A stretch of 64,000 nucleotides of DNA from Vulcaniibacterium tengchongense. GTDB taxonomy: Bacteria; Pseudomonadota; Gammaproteobacteria; Xanthomonadales; Xanthomonadaceae. Made by a program: the position numbers and the translations under genes. Shown piece after piece: positions 1-10,139 of the stretch (the first letter of the stretch is position 1; each line of letters starts with the position of its first letter). Under the pieces are notes generated by a model, which saw nothing but the letters and a program-made list of their open reading frames with translations, did not search any database and was not told the DNA's origin. The DNA is taken from the NCBI RefSeq assembly GCF_003814555.1, contig NZ_RKQN01000002.1:558001-622000 (forward strand), written 5' to 3'.

Positions 1-203
1 AGACCTGGCGCCAATGGCGCGAACCCGACCCGCGCGGCGTGTCGTACTGGCTGTTCCTCGGCCAGATCGCCGCGTCCACCGGCTTCGTCGTCTACAGCTG
101 GATGCTGCGCAACTGGGTGTTCATCGTCACCAACTCGCTCATCCTGCTGACCGCCGTCGCCGGCCAGCTGGTGCTGTGGCGCGCACGCCGGCAGTGCCGC
201 TGA
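1..203 (+). CDS. C-terminal fragment of a small multi-pass membrane protein (PQ-loop/SemiSWEET-like?)
   Basis: The frame is open from the left edge (codons starting at base 3) to TGA at 201-203, giving about 66 residues. It begins TWRQWREPDPRGVSYWLFLG and continues with two hydrophobic helices split by an RNW turn, ending in a basic tail. A Trp/Pro-rich entry into a GVSYWLFLGQI helix resembles small PQ-loop or SemiSWEET-type membrane proteins, but the decisive N-terminal half is outside the window. Membrane location is supported by sequence; the family is a guess. Confidence 0.5.
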   Translation, partial: TWRQWREPDPRGVSYWLFLGQIAASTGFVVYSWMLRNWVFIVTNSLILLTAVAGQLVLWRARRQCR

Positions 204-455
204 CGGCGCCGCCGGCGCCACGCCCGCCCGGGCGATGTCCGCGGCGCGGCATTTGCGCGGCGGCGGATCGACATGGCGCCGCCCGCGCCGGCGGAGCCGG
301 CGCGCAGCCGGGCATCGCTGCGGGACGGAAACGGCAGGTGACGCCGCGCCCCCGGGCGCTGCCGGGCCCGGGCCCGCGGCCGGCATTCCGGGCGCGGAAA
401 CCGGCGTTCCGCTGGCGTGCTGGCGTCTCATGCTGCAGTGCACAATAATGCGCGC

Positions 456-1682
456 ATGACCGCGCACGCCCAGGCTTCCCTTGCTTCTTCCCCGCCGCCG
501 GCGCTGAGCCCGCGCCAGGTGACGCTGATCCTGTTCGCCCTGGCGATGGGCGGGTTCGCCATCGGCACCAGCGAGTTCGTGGTGATGGGCCTGATCAGCG
601 AGATCGCGCGCGGGCTGGGGGTGAACGAACCGCAGGTCGGCCACGTGGTCAGCGCCTACGCGCTGGGCGTGGTGGTCGGCGCGCCGCTGCTGGCGATCCT
701 CGGCGCGAAGCTGTCGCGCCGCAGCCTGCTGCTGGCGCTGATGGGCTTCTACGCCTTCGGCAACCTCGCCAGCGCGCTGGCGCCGGGCTATCCCACGCTG
801 ATGCTGGCGCGCTTCGTCGCCGGGCTTCCGCACGGCGCCTACTTCGGCGTCGCCGCCCTGGTCGCCGCGCGGATCAGCCCGCCGGAGCAGCGCGGCACCG
901 CGGTCGGACGGGTGATGCTGGGGCTGTCGATCTCGCTGCTGGTCGGCAATCCGCTGGCGACCTGGCTGGGCCAGCACTTCGGCTGGCGTTGGGCGTTCGC
1001 CATCGTCAGCGTGATCGCGCTGGCGACCGTGGCGATGACCGCGCGCGTGCTGCCGCGCGTGAACGCGCCGCGCCCGGACGCGTTGCGCGAGCTGCGCGAC
1101 TTCAACCGCAAGCCGGTGTGGCTGGCGCTGGGCATCGGCGCGATCGGCTTCGCCGGGATGTTCTGCGTCTTCAGCTACCTGGCGCCGACCCTGGTGCAGG
1201 TGACCGGCGTGCGCGAGTCGTTCGTGCCGTTCGGGCTGGTCGCGTTCGGCCTCGGCGGCATCCTCGGCACGCTCGCCGGCGGCTGGCTGTTCGACCGCCT
1301 GCAGTTCCGCGCCGCCGCGGTGGTGCTGGGGTGGTCGGCGCTGGTCCTGCTGCTGTTCCCGCTGGCCGCGCGGTCGGTGTGGACGGTGCTGCCGGCGGTG
1401 CTGGCGGTCGGCACGATGGGCGCGCTCGCGCCGATCCTGCAGGCGCACCTGATGGACGTCGCCGCCGAGGCGCAGACCCTCGCGGCCGCGTCCAACCACT
1501 CGGCGTTCAACACCGCCAACGCGCTCGGGCCGTGGCTGGGCGGCATGGCGATCACCGCCGGCTACGGCTGGACCTCCACCGGCGTGGTCGGCGCCGCGAC
1601 CGCGATCGCCGGGCTGCTGGTCTACTTCTGGGCGCGGCGCGAGGCGCAGGCGCGGGCGGTGCTGGCGGTGGAGTGCGAGTGA
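456..1682 (+). CDS. MFS transporter, DHA1 (AraJ/YdhP-like) drug or metabolite exporter
   Basis: A 408-residue, 12-helix major facilitator protein. Helix 1 carries GTSEFVVMGL, typical of the AraJ/YdhP branch of DHA1 exporters, followed by the loop 2-3 signature region around AKLSRRSLLL and the antiporter-type helix 5 region GLSISLLVGNPLATWLG. Family members export sugars, nucleosides or drugs by proton antiport in the inner membrane; the substrate here cannot be read from sequence. I start at the ATG at 456 because the upstream in-frame ATG at 417 only adds a polar leader of 13 residues. The gene runs convergent to opgD. Confidence 0.85.
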   Translation: MTAHAQASLASSPPPALSPRQVTLILFALAMGGFAIGTSEFVVMGLISEIARGLGVNEPQVGHVVSAYALGVVVGAPLLAILGAKLSRRSLLLALMGFYAFGNLASALAPGYPTLMLARFVAGLPHGAYFGVAALVAARISPPEQRGTAVGRVMLGLSISLLVGNPLATWLGQHFGWRWAFAIVSVIALATVAMTARVLPRVNAPRPDALRELRDFNRKPVWLALGIGAIGFAGMFCVFSYLAPTLVQVTGVRESFVPFGLVAFGLGGILGTLAGGWLFDRLQFRAAAVVLGWSALVLLLFPLAARSVWTVLPAVLAVGTMGALAPILQAHLMDVAAEAQTLAAASNHSAFNTANALGPWLGGMAITAGYGWTSTGVVGAATAIAGLLVYFWARREAQARAVLAVECE

Positions 1683-1695
1683 GCGGCGTCGCGGC

Positions 1696-1711
1696 CGCGG
1701 CGATCGCCGCG
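1696..1711. terminator. GC palindrome between convergent genes
   Basis: The 52-base gap between the convergent MFS and opgD stops contains a perfect 16-base palindrome, CGCGGCGATCGCCGCG, flanked by further GC-rich inverted sequence. It could end transcription from either side. There is no T-run, so a factor-independent terminator is not proven. Confidence 0.3.
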
Positions 1712-1734
1712 TCGCGCCGTCGCGGCCGAGGCCC

Positions 1735-3348
1735 TCAATAGATCTTGCGCTGGGCCAACGGCGGCGGGCTCCACTGGTAGAGCCAGGTTTCGCTGAGCGC
1801 GTTGCCGGCTTCGTCGCGCAGGAACAGCCGCAGGTCGATCTGGCGGCTGTCGGGGTGGTCGGGCACCGCGTCGAACATCACCCGGTAGCCCCGGATCTCG
1901 TGCTGCGGTCGCGCGGAGATCGTCTGCAGCCTGGCGCCGCGCGCGTCCAGCACCGGTTCCACCTGCGCGTTGCGCGCGGCCAGCGCGGCGAGCGCGCCGC
2001 CCTTGAAGTCGATCGCGAAGCGCTGCGACCAGGTCTCGCGCTTGAAGCCGATCACCCCGCCCAGGCCGGTGCGGGTGGCGACGCACTGCGCCAACGGCGG
2101 CTGCGCCGGCGCCGCCGCGCCCCAGAACAGGCGGTAGCCGACCAGCCACTCCTCGCCCGGCTGCGGCTTCCGCCGCGGGTTCCAGAACGCGACGATGTTG
2201 TCGAAGGTCTCGTCCACGGTCGGGATCTCGACCAACTGCACCGAGCCCTCGCCCCAGCCGTGCTTGGGCTCCACCCACAGGCACGGACGGCGGTCGTAGA
2301 ACACGCCATCGTCCTGGTAGTGGTCGAAGTCGCGGTCGCGCTGCAGCAGGCCGAACCCCTTCGGGTCGCGGTCGGCGTACATGTTGAAGCGCAGTTCCGG
2401 CGGGTTGGTCAGCGGGCGCCAGATCCACTCGCCGCCGCCGGTGTGCATCGCCAGGCCGTCGCTGTCATGGATCTCCGGGCGCCAGTCCCAGGCCATGCGG
2501 CGGTCGTTCTCGCCGGTCTGGTACATGCTGGTGCACGGGGCGATGCCGAGGCGCTCGATCGGCTTGCGCGGATACAGCGCGGCGTCCACGTCCATCAGCA
2601 GCGGCTCGCCGGGCGTGATCGCGAAGCGGTAGGCGCCGGCGACGCTGGGCGAGTCGAGCAGGGCGTAGACGACGAGGGTGTCGGAGTCCGCCGCCGGCCG
2701 CTCCAGGTAGAACGCGACGAAGTCGGGGAACTCCTCCGGCCGGTCCATGCCGGTGTCGATCGCCAGCCCGCGCGCCGACAGGCCGTACTGGCCCTGCCGG
2801 CCGACCGCGCGGAAATAGCTGGCGCCGAGGAACGCGGCGAAGTCGCGGTCCGGGTCGCCGCGCCGGTTGAGGCGGAACCCGGCGAAGCCCAGGTGCTCCG
2901 ACAGCTTGACCCGGCCCAGGCCGCTGCTGCCGTAGTCGAACATGCCGGGGTCGTACTCGATCGCCCGCGCCTGTCCGTTCGCGACCTCGTGCATCGCCAC
3001 CGGCCGCTTGAAGAACAGCCCGAGATGGAAGAACTGCGCCAGGTAGCGGCCCGCGTCGCCGGCCCACAGCGCGTGATCCTTGCGGTAGCGGATCGACTGG
3101 TACTGGTCCCAGTTCAAGGCCGCCACCGCCGGCGGCAAGTCGCCGCCGTGCGGCCGGTACGGCGCCTGCGCGAGCGCGCGCGCCTGGCCCTTGAGCGCGG
3201 CGTAGTCGAACGGCTGCGGCGGGCCGAAGCGCAGGAGGTTGCGGCCGTCGCCGGTCTTGGCGCAGGCGGCGGACGAGAGCAGCGCGGGCGGCAGCCCGAG
3301 CACGGCCAGCGCGCCCGCGGCGCGCTTGAGGAACTGGCGTCGGATCAT
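1735..3348 (-). CDS. opgD: Glucan biosynthesis protein D (OpgD/MdoD family)
   Basis: A 537-residue protein of the MdoG/OpgG-OpgD family, which acts in the periplasm on osmoregulated periplasmic glucans. The N-terminus MIRRQFLKRAAGALAVLG is a twin-arginine signal, characteristic of OpgD rather than Sec-exported OpgG. The following sequence (FDYAALKGQARALAQAPYRP, then YQSIRYRKDHALW) matches the conserved family start, and length fits the usual 530-550. It stands alone here, without opgH. The start is the only ATG giving the complete Tat motif. Confidence 0.93.
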   Translation of the reverse strand: MIRRQFLKRAAGALAVLGLPPALLSSAACAKTGDGRNLLRFGPPQPFDYAALKGQARALAQAPYRPHGGDLPPAVAALNWDQYQSIRYRKDHALWAGDAGRYLAQFFHLGLFFKRPVAMHEVANGQARAIEYDPGMFDYGSSGLGRVKLSEHLGFAGFRLNRRGDPDRDFAAFLGASYFRAVGRQGQYGLSARGLAIDTGMDRPEEFPDFVAFYLERPAADSDTLVVYALLDSPSVAGAYRFAITPGEPLLMDVDAALYPRKPIERLGIAPCTSMYQTGENDRRMAWDWRPEIHDSDGLAMHTGGGEWIWRPLTNPPELRFNMYADRDPKGFGLLQRDRDFDHYQDDGVFYDRRPCLWVEPKHGWGEGSVQLVEIPTVDETFDNIVAFWNPRRKPQPGEEWLVGYRLFWGAAAPAQPPLAQCVATRTGLGGVIGFKRETWSQRFAIDFKGGALAALAARNAQVEPVLDARGARLQTISARPQHEIRGYRVMFDAVPDHPDSRQIDLRLFLRDEAGNALSETWLYQWSPPPLAQRKIY

Positions 3349-3545
3349 GCGGTGGGCGCGTCGTGAACGGGACCGCCATGCTAGCCAAGGCGCCGGCGGG
3401 GCGGCTAGGCGATGGATTCATGGAGCGTTTACGGCCGCGCGCGCCGTTCGTCCCCGAAAGGGGCGTCGATTCCCGGGTTTTCCGTTCGTCGTATCGACAG
3501 GCGCCGGGAACGACCGGCCCGAATCCACCCCAGGGAGCGACGACG

Positions 3546-3965
3546 ATGCGCGTGATGGTGCTGGTGAAGGCGAATGCGGAATCGGAAGCGGGCGTGATGC
3601 CCTCGGCCGAGATCCTGGAAGCGATGGGCCGCTACAACGAGGAGCTGGTCAAGGCCGGGGTGATGCTCGCCGGCGACGGCCTGCACCCGAGCGCGAAGGG
3701 CGCGCGCGTGCGCTTCGAGGGCGCGCGGCGGACCGTGACCGACGGCCCGTTCGCCGAAACCAAGGAACTGCTCGCCGGCTTCTGGATCTGGCAGGTGCGC
3801 ACGTTCGAGGAGGCGGTGGAGTGGCTCAAGCGCGCGCCGTTCGACGGCGGCACCGAGGTCGAGCTGCGCCCGATCTTCGAGGCCGAGGACTTCGCCGCGA
3901 CGCTCACGCCGGAACAGCGCGCGCGCGACGAACGCCTGCGCGCCGGGCTCGGCGCGCGCGCCTGA
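3546..3965 (+). CDS. YCII/DGPF-domain protein
   Basis: A 139-residue member of the YCII-related (DGPF) family, small dimeric alpha/beta proteins often encoded next to ECF sigma factors. Visible features are the start MRVMVLVKANAESEAG, the central TVTDGPFAETKELLAGFW signature at about residues 63-80, and EAVEWLKRAPF. Biochemical function is not established for the family. I choose the ATG at 3546 because AGGGA lies 5-10 bases upstream and homology-like sequence starts there, although the frame is open from 3363. A second, decayed copy follows at 3989. No ECF sigma gene is visible nearby, which is unusual for this family. Confidence 0.85.
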   Translation: MRVMVLVKANAESEAGVMPSAEILEAMGRYNEELVKAGVMLAGDGLHPSAKGARVRFEGARRTVTDGPFAETKELLAGFWIWQVRTFEEAVEWLKRAPFDGGTEVELRPIFEAEDFAATLTPEQRARDERLRAGLGARA

Positions 3966-3988
3966 GCGCCCGCCCGCGGAGGACGACG

Positions 3989-4411
3989 ATGCGCGTGCTG
4001 GCCCCGGTGAAGGCGAGCGCGGCCTGCGAAGCGGGCGAAGGCGGCGCCGCGGCGCTGCGCCGCGGCAACGAGGAGCCGGCTCGCGCCGGCATGCTGCTGG
4101 AAGGCCTGCAGCCCGGCGCGCGCGGCAAGCGCGCGCGCCCGGGGAACGGCCGGCCTGCGGTGACCGACGGTCCGTTCGCGGAAACCAAGGAGCTGGCCGC
4201 CGGCTTCCGGCCGTTGCGGGTCGGCTCGCCCGAGGACGCGGTGGCGTGGATCGCGCGCGCGCCGTCCGGCGACATCGGCGGGGTCGAACCGCGCCCGGCC
4301 GGCGCGGATTCCGGCGCCGCGGTGTCGCCGCTTCCCGGTTCGCGCCCCGCCCTTCCCTGCGCATGCCTGAGCGTCGGCCTTCGACGCGAGGAGACATCCC
4401 GATGCAGCTGA
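3989..4411 (+). pseudogene. Diverged tandem copy of the YCII/DGPF gene, probably decaying
   Basis: The frame starts MRVLAPVKASAACEAG behind a good GGAGG ribosome site and keeps AVTDGPFAETKELAAGF, so it is a tandem duplicate of the gene at 3546. It lacks about eight residues near position 20, has lost the helix sequence between the two signatures, and the C-terminal strand (GGTEVELRPIFEAEDF in the first copy) is replaced by a Pro/Ala/Ser-rich tail. That tail runs into the start of the next gene, overlapping it by 10 bases. I infer a copy losing function, though an expressed diverged paralogue cannot be excluded. Confidence 0.6.
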
Positions 4412-4821
4412 TCCCCTACCTGTTCTTCGCCGGCCAGTGCCGCGAGGCGTTCGACTTCTACGCCCGCGCGCTGGGCGGCGCGGTCACGATGCGCGTGACC
4501 TACGGCGAAACGCAGATGCGCGAGCAGACGCCGCCGGAAGCGCGCGACTGGGTGATGCACAGCGAGATCCGCGCGCCCGGGCTGATCCTGATGGGCGCCG
4601 ACGGGCCGAACGCCGACGTGCCGCCGGGCGCGGGCACCAGCGTCAACGTGCAGGCGGGCACGCCGGCCGAGGCCGAGCGCGTCTACGCCGCGCTGCTCGA
4701 TGGCGGCACGGCGACGATGGCGCTGCAGGAAACGTTCTGGGCCTACCGCTTCGGCATGCTGGTCGACCGCTACGGCAAGCCGTGGATGGTCAACTGCCTC
4801 AGGGAAATGCCGCCGGTGTGA
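4402..4821 (+). CDS. VOC-fold protein of the PhnB/glyoxalase-like type
   Basis: A 139-residue vicinal-oxygen-chelate fold protein. It opens MQLIPYLFFAGQCREAFDFY, the PhnB-type start, with a second half HSEIRAPGLILMGAD and the terminal YRFGMLVDRYGKPWMVNC typical of this group. Members are mostly of unknown function and lack confirmed metal chemistry. The start at 4402 follows GAGGAG by about six bases. With the two DGPF genes it forms a same-strand run; DGPF and PhnB-like genes often travel together, so a shared operon is likely. Confidence 0.87.
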   Translation: MQLIPYLFFAGQCREAFDFYARALGGAVTMRVTYGETQMREQTPPEARDWVMHSEIRAPGLILMGADGPNADVPPGAGTSVNVQAGTPAEAERVYAALLDGGTATMALQETFWAYRFGMLVDRYGKPWMVNCLREMPPV

Positions 4822-4903
4822 GGCGGAGCGCCGGCGCGCGAGTTGCGCCCGGCGCGGCCGCGGGTGCTAGATTGCCGCTCACCGGAGGAACAGGGGAGCG
4901 CCG

Positions 4904-5548
4904 ATGGCCGCAGGCACGCAGGACCTGGAACTGTTCGTGCGCGAGGCGCTCGCCCGCGGCGCGCCGAAGCCGGCGATCGAGGCCGCGCTGGCCGCGGCGG
5001 GGTGGCCGCCGGAGCAGGTCCGCAGCGCGCTGGGCGCCTACGCGGACGTCGACTTCCCGGTGCCGGTGCCGAAGCCGCGGCCTTACCTGTCGGCGCGCGA
5101 GGCTTTCCTCTACCTGCTGCTGTTCGCCACGCTGTACATCGCCGCCTGGCACCTGGGCAGCCTGCTGTTCGACCTGATCGAGCGCGCCCTGCCCGACCCG
5201 GCCGATCCGCCGTACGCGGGGGCCGGGCTGGCGCATTCGATCCGCTGGTCCACCGCTTCGGTGATCATCGCCTTCCCGGTGTTCCTGTTCGTCGCCCGCC
5301 ACCTCGGCCGCGAACTGGCGCGCAATCCGGTCAAGCGGCTGTCGCCGGTACGCCGCTGGCTGACCTACCTCACGCTGTTCCTCGCCGCCGGCGTGCTGAT
5401 CGGCGACATGATCACCCTGGTCTACAACCTGCTCGGCGGCGAGCTGACCCTGCGCTTCGCGCTCAAGGTGCTGGTCGCCGGGGCGATCGCCGGCACCGTG
5501 TTCGGCTACTACCTGGCCGACCTGCGGCGCGAGGAGAAGGAGGCGTGA
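4904..5548 (+). CDS. DUF5671-type integral membrane protein
   Basis: A 214-residue protein. Residues 1-50 are a soluble helical segment (LELFVREALARGAPKPAIEA and GWPPEQVRSALGAYADV), like the short helical domain common in front of DUF5671 membrane proteins. Four hydrophobic helices follow at roughly 65-88, 108-130, 148-170 and 185-205. The start has a clear GGAGGAACAGGGGAG ribosome site. The stop overlaps the next GTG start (GTGA), implying translational coupling. Function is unknown; the DUF5671 assignment is from pattern memory. Confidence 0.7.
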   Translation: MAAGTQDLELFVREALARGAPKPAIEAALAAAGWPPEQVRSALGAYADVDFPVPVPKPRPYLSAREAFLYLLLFATLYIAAWHLGSLLFDLIERALPDPADPPYAGAGLAHSIRWSTASVIIAFPVFLFVARHLGRELARNPVKRLSPVRRWLTYLTLFLAAGVLIGDMITLVYNLLGGELTLRFALKVLVAGAIAGTVFGYYLADLRREEKEA

Positions 5549-5994
5549 GCACGCCGCGCGGGCCGCAGGCCGGCCGCTGGCTGGCGCTCGCGGCGAGCGT
5601 GGTCGTGGTGGCGACGGTCGCCGCCGCGCTCTACGTGACGGGCTCGCCGGCGGAGCAGCGCGAGGCCAAGCTGGACCGTCGCCGCACCGCCGACCTGCAG
5701 CGGATCGAACGAGCGCTGCGCGCCCACGCCCGGCGCACCGGCGCGCTGCCGCCTGGCCTGGCGACGCTCGCCGCCCAGCCGGGGCAGCGCCTGCCGATCG
5801 CCGACCCGGTGAGCGGCGCGCCCTACGCCTACGAGGTGCTCGGGCCGCGCCGCTTCCGCCTGTGCGCGCGCTTCGCCACCGACACCGCGCAGGTGCCGGA
5901 TGCGGCGATCGCCTGGAGCGACGATTGGCGCCACGGCGCCGGCCGCCAGTGCTTCGAACGCGAGCTCGAGCCGCGGCGCGCGGCTTCCGGCTGA
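5545..5994 (+). CDS. Membrane-anchored small periplasmic protein of unknown function
   Basis: A 149-residue protein starting at GTG 5545, overlapping the preceding stop by four bases. One N-terminal transmembrane anchor (WLALAASVVVVATVAAALYV, about residues 12-31) is followed by a soluble domain. The segment from RRTADLQRIERALRAHARRT to PPGLATLAAQPGQRLPIADP resembles the extracytoplasmic part of pseudopilin-like or type II secretion G-like proteins, where a sequence of the DP-x-(S/T)-G-x-PY-x-Y sort is common (DPVSGAPYAYE here). Coupling to the DUF5671 gene suggests one function, unknown. Confidence 0.7.
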   Translation: MSTPRGPQAGRWLALAASVVVVATVAAALYVTGSPAEQREAKLDRRRTADLQRIERALRAHARRTGALPPGLATLAAQPGQRLPIADPVSGAPYAYEVLGPRRFRLCARFATDTAQVPDAAIAWSDDWRHGAGRQCFERELEPRRAASG

Positions 5995-6041
5995 ACGCCG
6001 GTTTCGCGGCGGCATGACGGCCGCGGCGCTAGGGTGCGCCG

Positions 6042-6839
<798 letters not shown>

Positions 6840-7153
6840 GACAAGGCCGGCACGACCGCCGCCGTTTCCGCGAAAGCGGAGTCGGGCGACTTCGGATGCC
6901 TGCAGGCCGAGGACGCCGGCTGCCCGCCTGCGCGGGGAAGGACGGCCATCGCGGGGCGCCTTCCCGACAGGAGCCGGGCGATCCCGCGTCCGCGGCATCG
7001 CCGCGAAGGCGGAATCCAGCGGCTGGAGCGCGGGAACCCGGAGACGCCGCAGAAGGTCGGCGCGCGGCGGCCGAAGCCGCGTTTTCGCGGACGCGCGGGG
7101 CGATGCCCGGCCGTTGCCGGCGACGCCGGCTCCGGTCCCGGCGACGACGCCGG
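6840..7153. other. Non-coding gap with two degenerate short repeats
   Basis: No supported gene in these 314 bases. Two related short motifs are visible: TTTCCGCGAAAGCGGAGTCG near 6865-6884 and TCGCCGCGAAGGCGGAATCC near 6998-7017, the second continuing into AGCGGCTGGAGCGCG. Both contain CCGCGAAnGCGG, a small hairpin. They resemble the abundant dispersed repeat of xanthomonads built around CCCGCGAAnGCGGG, but are worn. This is recognition by eye. Confidence 0.45.
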
Positions 7154-8386
7154 CTACTCCGATCCCCGCCCCGGGCCCGGGTCCTCGCCGCGCGCCAGCC
7201 GCTCCTCGACCGCGCTGAACGCCGAGCGGGTGCCGGCCGGCGCGTCCGTCATGCCGGTGGCGAAGTAAACCACGCCGGTGCCGCGCTCGCGATCGAGCCA
7301 CAGGCCCGAGAGCAGGCCGTAGGCGGCGCCGGCATGGCCGATGCGGGCGATGCCATCGCCGAACGGATCGTCGCGGCAGCCCTCGCGACCCGTGGCGAGG
7401 ACCTGCACCGCCAGGCCGTAGCGGCAGTAGAAGCCGCGCTTGGCCGGGTCGCCGCCGTCCTCCTCGTAGGTCGCGCCGTTGCCGCGGGCGTAGGTCCACG
7501 CCGGATGCGTCATCGTCCGCACCGACGCGGGCGTCAGCAGGCGCACCCCGTCGACCTCGCCGTCGCGCAGCAGCAGCCGGCCGATCCGGGCGAGCCCGTT
7601 CGCGGAGATGCGCAGCCCGCCCTGTGGCGAGAACAGGGCGCCGTTCGCGCCGGGCCGCCAGCGCGCCAGGTCGCAGCGGCCGTCGCGCGCCGGGTTCACC
7701 GCACAGGCCGGCTTGCGGCCGCGATGGTCGTCGCGTACCGGCCGCCGCTGGGCGTCGTACAGCACCACCGCGCGCGCGGCGGTGCGTTCGTCGCAGGCGG
7801 CCCAGTTGAAGCAGCCGACGATGCCGAGCGGACGCAGCACCAGCCGGTCCATCAGCCGGTCGAAACGCTCGCCGGTGGCCTTCTCCATCGCCGCAGCGAC
7901 CAGCGGGAAACCGAGGTTGGCGTAGCGGAAATGCGTGCCCGGCGCGTGGGCGGCGTCCCAGGCGCGCGGGTCGGCGAGGATCTCGCGCAGTTCGCCGTCG
8001 AGCGGCACCGCGTGGTAGCCGGCGGCGTCGGTCAGGCCGGCGCGGTGCGAGAGCAGCAGGCGCAGGGTGACCGGCGCGTCGGGGTACGCCGGATGGCGCA
8101 GCCGCCAGCCGAGCAGCGGCGACAGGTCGGCGTCGAGATCGAGCTTGCCCTGCTCGACCAGGCGCAGCACGCCGATGGCGACCACCAGCTTGGAGATCGA
8201 GGCGATCCGCACCGGGTCGTCGGCGGAGACCGCGCGCCGCGCGGCGAGGTCGGCGTAGCCGCGCGCGTCGGTGGCGACCACCCCGTCGCGGTCGAACGCG
8301 ACGCGGACCTCCGCGACCGGCCCGCCCGCGTGCGCGCCGCCGGCGGCGAGCGCGGCGACGCACAGCGCGACGCGCAGGCGGCGCAC
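7154..8386 (-). CDS. Secreted serine hydrolase, beta-lactamase/esterase class C family
   Basis: A 410-residue protein of the penicillin-binding-protein-like serine hydrolase family. A Sec signal ([17 protein letters not shown], residues 4-20) precedes the catalytic domain. The SxxK motif is S63-I-S-K66 ([10 protein letters not shown]). A YxN-type FRYANLGFP follows, and [11 protein letters not shown] near the C-terminus fits the third box. Substrate is unknown; family members include esterases, D-aminopeptidases and beta-lactamases. The start is a GTG two bases after the trehalase stop, so the two genes are surely co-transcribed. Confidence 0.85.
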   Translation of the reverse strand: MRRLRVALCVAALAAGGAHAGGPVAEVRVAFDRDGVVATDARGYADLAARRAVSADDPVRIASISKLVVAIGVLRLVEQGKLDLDADLSPLLGWRLRHPAYPDAPVTLRLLLSHRAGLTDAAGYHAVPLDGELREILADPRAWDAAHAPGTHFRYANLGFPLVAAAMEKATGERFDRLMDRLVLRPLGIVGCFNWAACDERTAARAVVLYDAQRRPVRDDHRGRKPACAVNPARDGRCDLARWRPGANGALFSPQGGLRISANGLARIGRLLLRDGEVDGVRLLTPASVRTMTHPAWTYARGNGATYEEDGGDPAKRGFYCRYGLAVQVLATGREGCRDDPFGDGIARIGHAGAAYGLLSGLWLDRERGTGVVYFATGMTDAPAGTRSAFSAVEERLARGEDPGPGRGSE

Positions 8387-8388
8387 GG

Positions 8389-10056
8389 CTAGTGCGCCGC
8401 GGCGGCCGGCCGCGCGTCCTGCGCGCGCGCCCGCGCCAGCCGCGGCCCGTACAGCGCGAGCAGCTTCAAGGTCACGCCGTTGGTCCAGCCGAAGCCGTCC
8501 TGCAGCGGGTATTCGCCGCCGCCGCCGCCCTTGAGGCCCTCGGCGTCGTATTTCTCCACCAGCTTGCGTTCGCGCCGGAACAGCGCGTCGACCTGGGCGA
8601 GGAAGTTGCGGCCGATGGTCTCGGCCAGCGCGTCCTCGCCGTAGCGGCGCAGGCCTTCGACCGCGACCCACTGCAGCGGCGCCCAGGCGTTGGGCGCGTC
8701 CCATTGCTGGCCGGTGTTGAGCTCGGTGGTGACCAGGCCGCCGGGGCGGACCAGGCGCGCGCGCACCGTCGCGGCGGTGCGCTGCGCGCGTCCGGGCGCG
8801 GCCAGGCCGGCATACAGCGGGAACAAGGCGGCGGCGGTGACCTGGTCGCTGACCTTGCCGGCCTTCCAGTCGTAGTCGGCGTAGTAGCCGGCCGGGTTCC
8901 ACAGGTGCTGTTCGATCGCCGCCCGGCGGCGCTGCGCGCGGCCGCGGAAGTCCTCGGTGCAGGCGGGCTGCGCGTCCTTCTCGCAGGCCACGGCGATCAC
9001 CGATTCGAGGTGGTAGAGCAGGCTGTTGAGGTCGACCGGCACGATCGCGGTGGTGCGGATCGTGCCCAGGCTCTTGCGGTCGCCGAGCCAGCGGCTGGAG
9101 AAGTCCCAGCCGCTCTCCGCGGCGGCGCGCAGGTCGCGGTAGACCTCGCCGGGCGCGCGCCGCGGCGCCTGCGCCGCGGTTTCGAGGTCCTGCAGGTAGG
9201 ATTCCGGGCGCGGCGCGTCGCGCTCGTCCCAGTAGCGGTTGAGCAGGCTGCCGTCGGCCAGGCGCACCACGCGCCGCGAGGCCTCGCCCGGCGCGAGGGT
9301 GTGCGCGCCCTGCATCCAGTACGCGTGCTCCCTGCGCAGCTGCGGCAGGTAGCGGCGGTACACCGCGTCGCCGCCGCGGCGCGCTTCCAGTTCGACCATG
9401 TAGGCGAAGAACGGCGGCTGCGAGCGGCTGAGGTAGTAGCTGCGGTTGCCGTTGGGGATGTGGCCGTAGCGGTCGATCAGGTAGGCGAAGTTGTCGAGCA
9501 TGTCGCGCACCCGCTGCGCCTGCCCGCCTTCGGCCAGGCCGAGCATGGTGAAGTACGAATCCCAGTAGTAGATCTCGCGGAAGCGGCCGCCCGGCACCAC
9601 GTAGGGCTGCGGCAGCGGCAGCAGGCTGCCGTGGCGCGGCGCGTCGGACGGACGGCGGGTCAGCACCGGCCACAGCGCGTCGATGTGGCGGCGCAGGTCG
9701 TTTTCGGCGCGCACCGCGCCGGCCTCGGCCGCTGCGGGTTCGTCGAAGTGGTCGGCGACGAAGGCCGCCAGGTCGAAGCCGGGCGCGTCGCGCCGGGCGA
9801 GGTAATCGGCGCGGATCCGCGCCGGCTCGCGCCGCGGCACCATGTCGGCGAAGTGCTTCTGGTCCTCGAACAGGCGCGCGCGCTGCACCGCGTCGAACAG
9901 TTCCGGATAGGCCTGGTCGGGCGCGCGCGGCGGCTCGGCGACGGCGCCGCGCGGCGGCGCGACGTCCGCGCGCGGCTGCGGCGCGCAGGCGGGCGCGGCG
10001 AGAACGGCCAGGCACAGGGCCAGCAGCGGGGCCCGGAACAGGGAACGATCGCGCAT
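8389..10056 (-). CDS. treA: Periplasmic alpha,alpha-trehalase (GH37)
   Basis: A 555-residue glycoside hydrolase family 37 enzyme that splits trehalose into two glucose units. A signal peptide ([20 protein letters not shown]) directs export, as in TreA rather than cytosolic TreF. Both trehalase signatures are present: [15 protein letters not shown] and [14 protein letters not shown], plus a glycine run [20 protein letters not shown] near the C-terminus. Length matches TreA. The start ATG at 10056 gives the complete signal peptide. It is followed at two bases by the serine hydrolase, suggesting a joint envelope or nutrient-use operon. Confidence 0.95.
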   Translation of the reverse strand: MRDRSLFRAPLLALCLAVLAAPACAPQPRADVAPPRGAVAEPPRAPDQAYPELFDAVQRARLFEDQKHFADMVPRREPARIRADYLARRDAPGFDLAAFVADHFDEPAAAEAGAVRAENDLRRHIDALWPVLTRRPSDAPRHGSLLPLPQPYVVPGGRFREIYYWDSYFTMLGLAEGGQAQRVRDMLDNFAYLIDRYGHIPNGNRSYYLSRSQPPFFAYMVELEARRGGDAVYRRYLPQLRREHAYWMQGAHTLAPGEASRRVVRLADGSLLNRYWDERDAPRPESYLQDLETAAQAPRRAPGEVYRDLRAAAESGWDFSSRWLGDRKSLGTIRTTAIVPVDLNSLLYHLESVIAVACEKDAQPACTEDFRGRAQRRRAAIEQHLWNPAGYYADYDWKAGKVSDQVTAAALFPLYAGLAAPGRAQRTAATVRARLVRPGGLVTTELNTGQQWDAPNAWAPLQWVAVEGLRRYGEDALAETIGRNFLAQVDALFRRERKLVEKYDAEGLKGGGGGEYPLQDGFGWTNGVTLKLLALYGPRLARARAQDARPAAAAH

Positions 10057-10139
10057 GCGCAGCACTCTCCCGGTGGAAACGCCGGGCGTCAGGGTAGCCG
10101 AGCCGGCGTGTGCGAGTGGAGAGCCGGCGCGCCCTCGCC

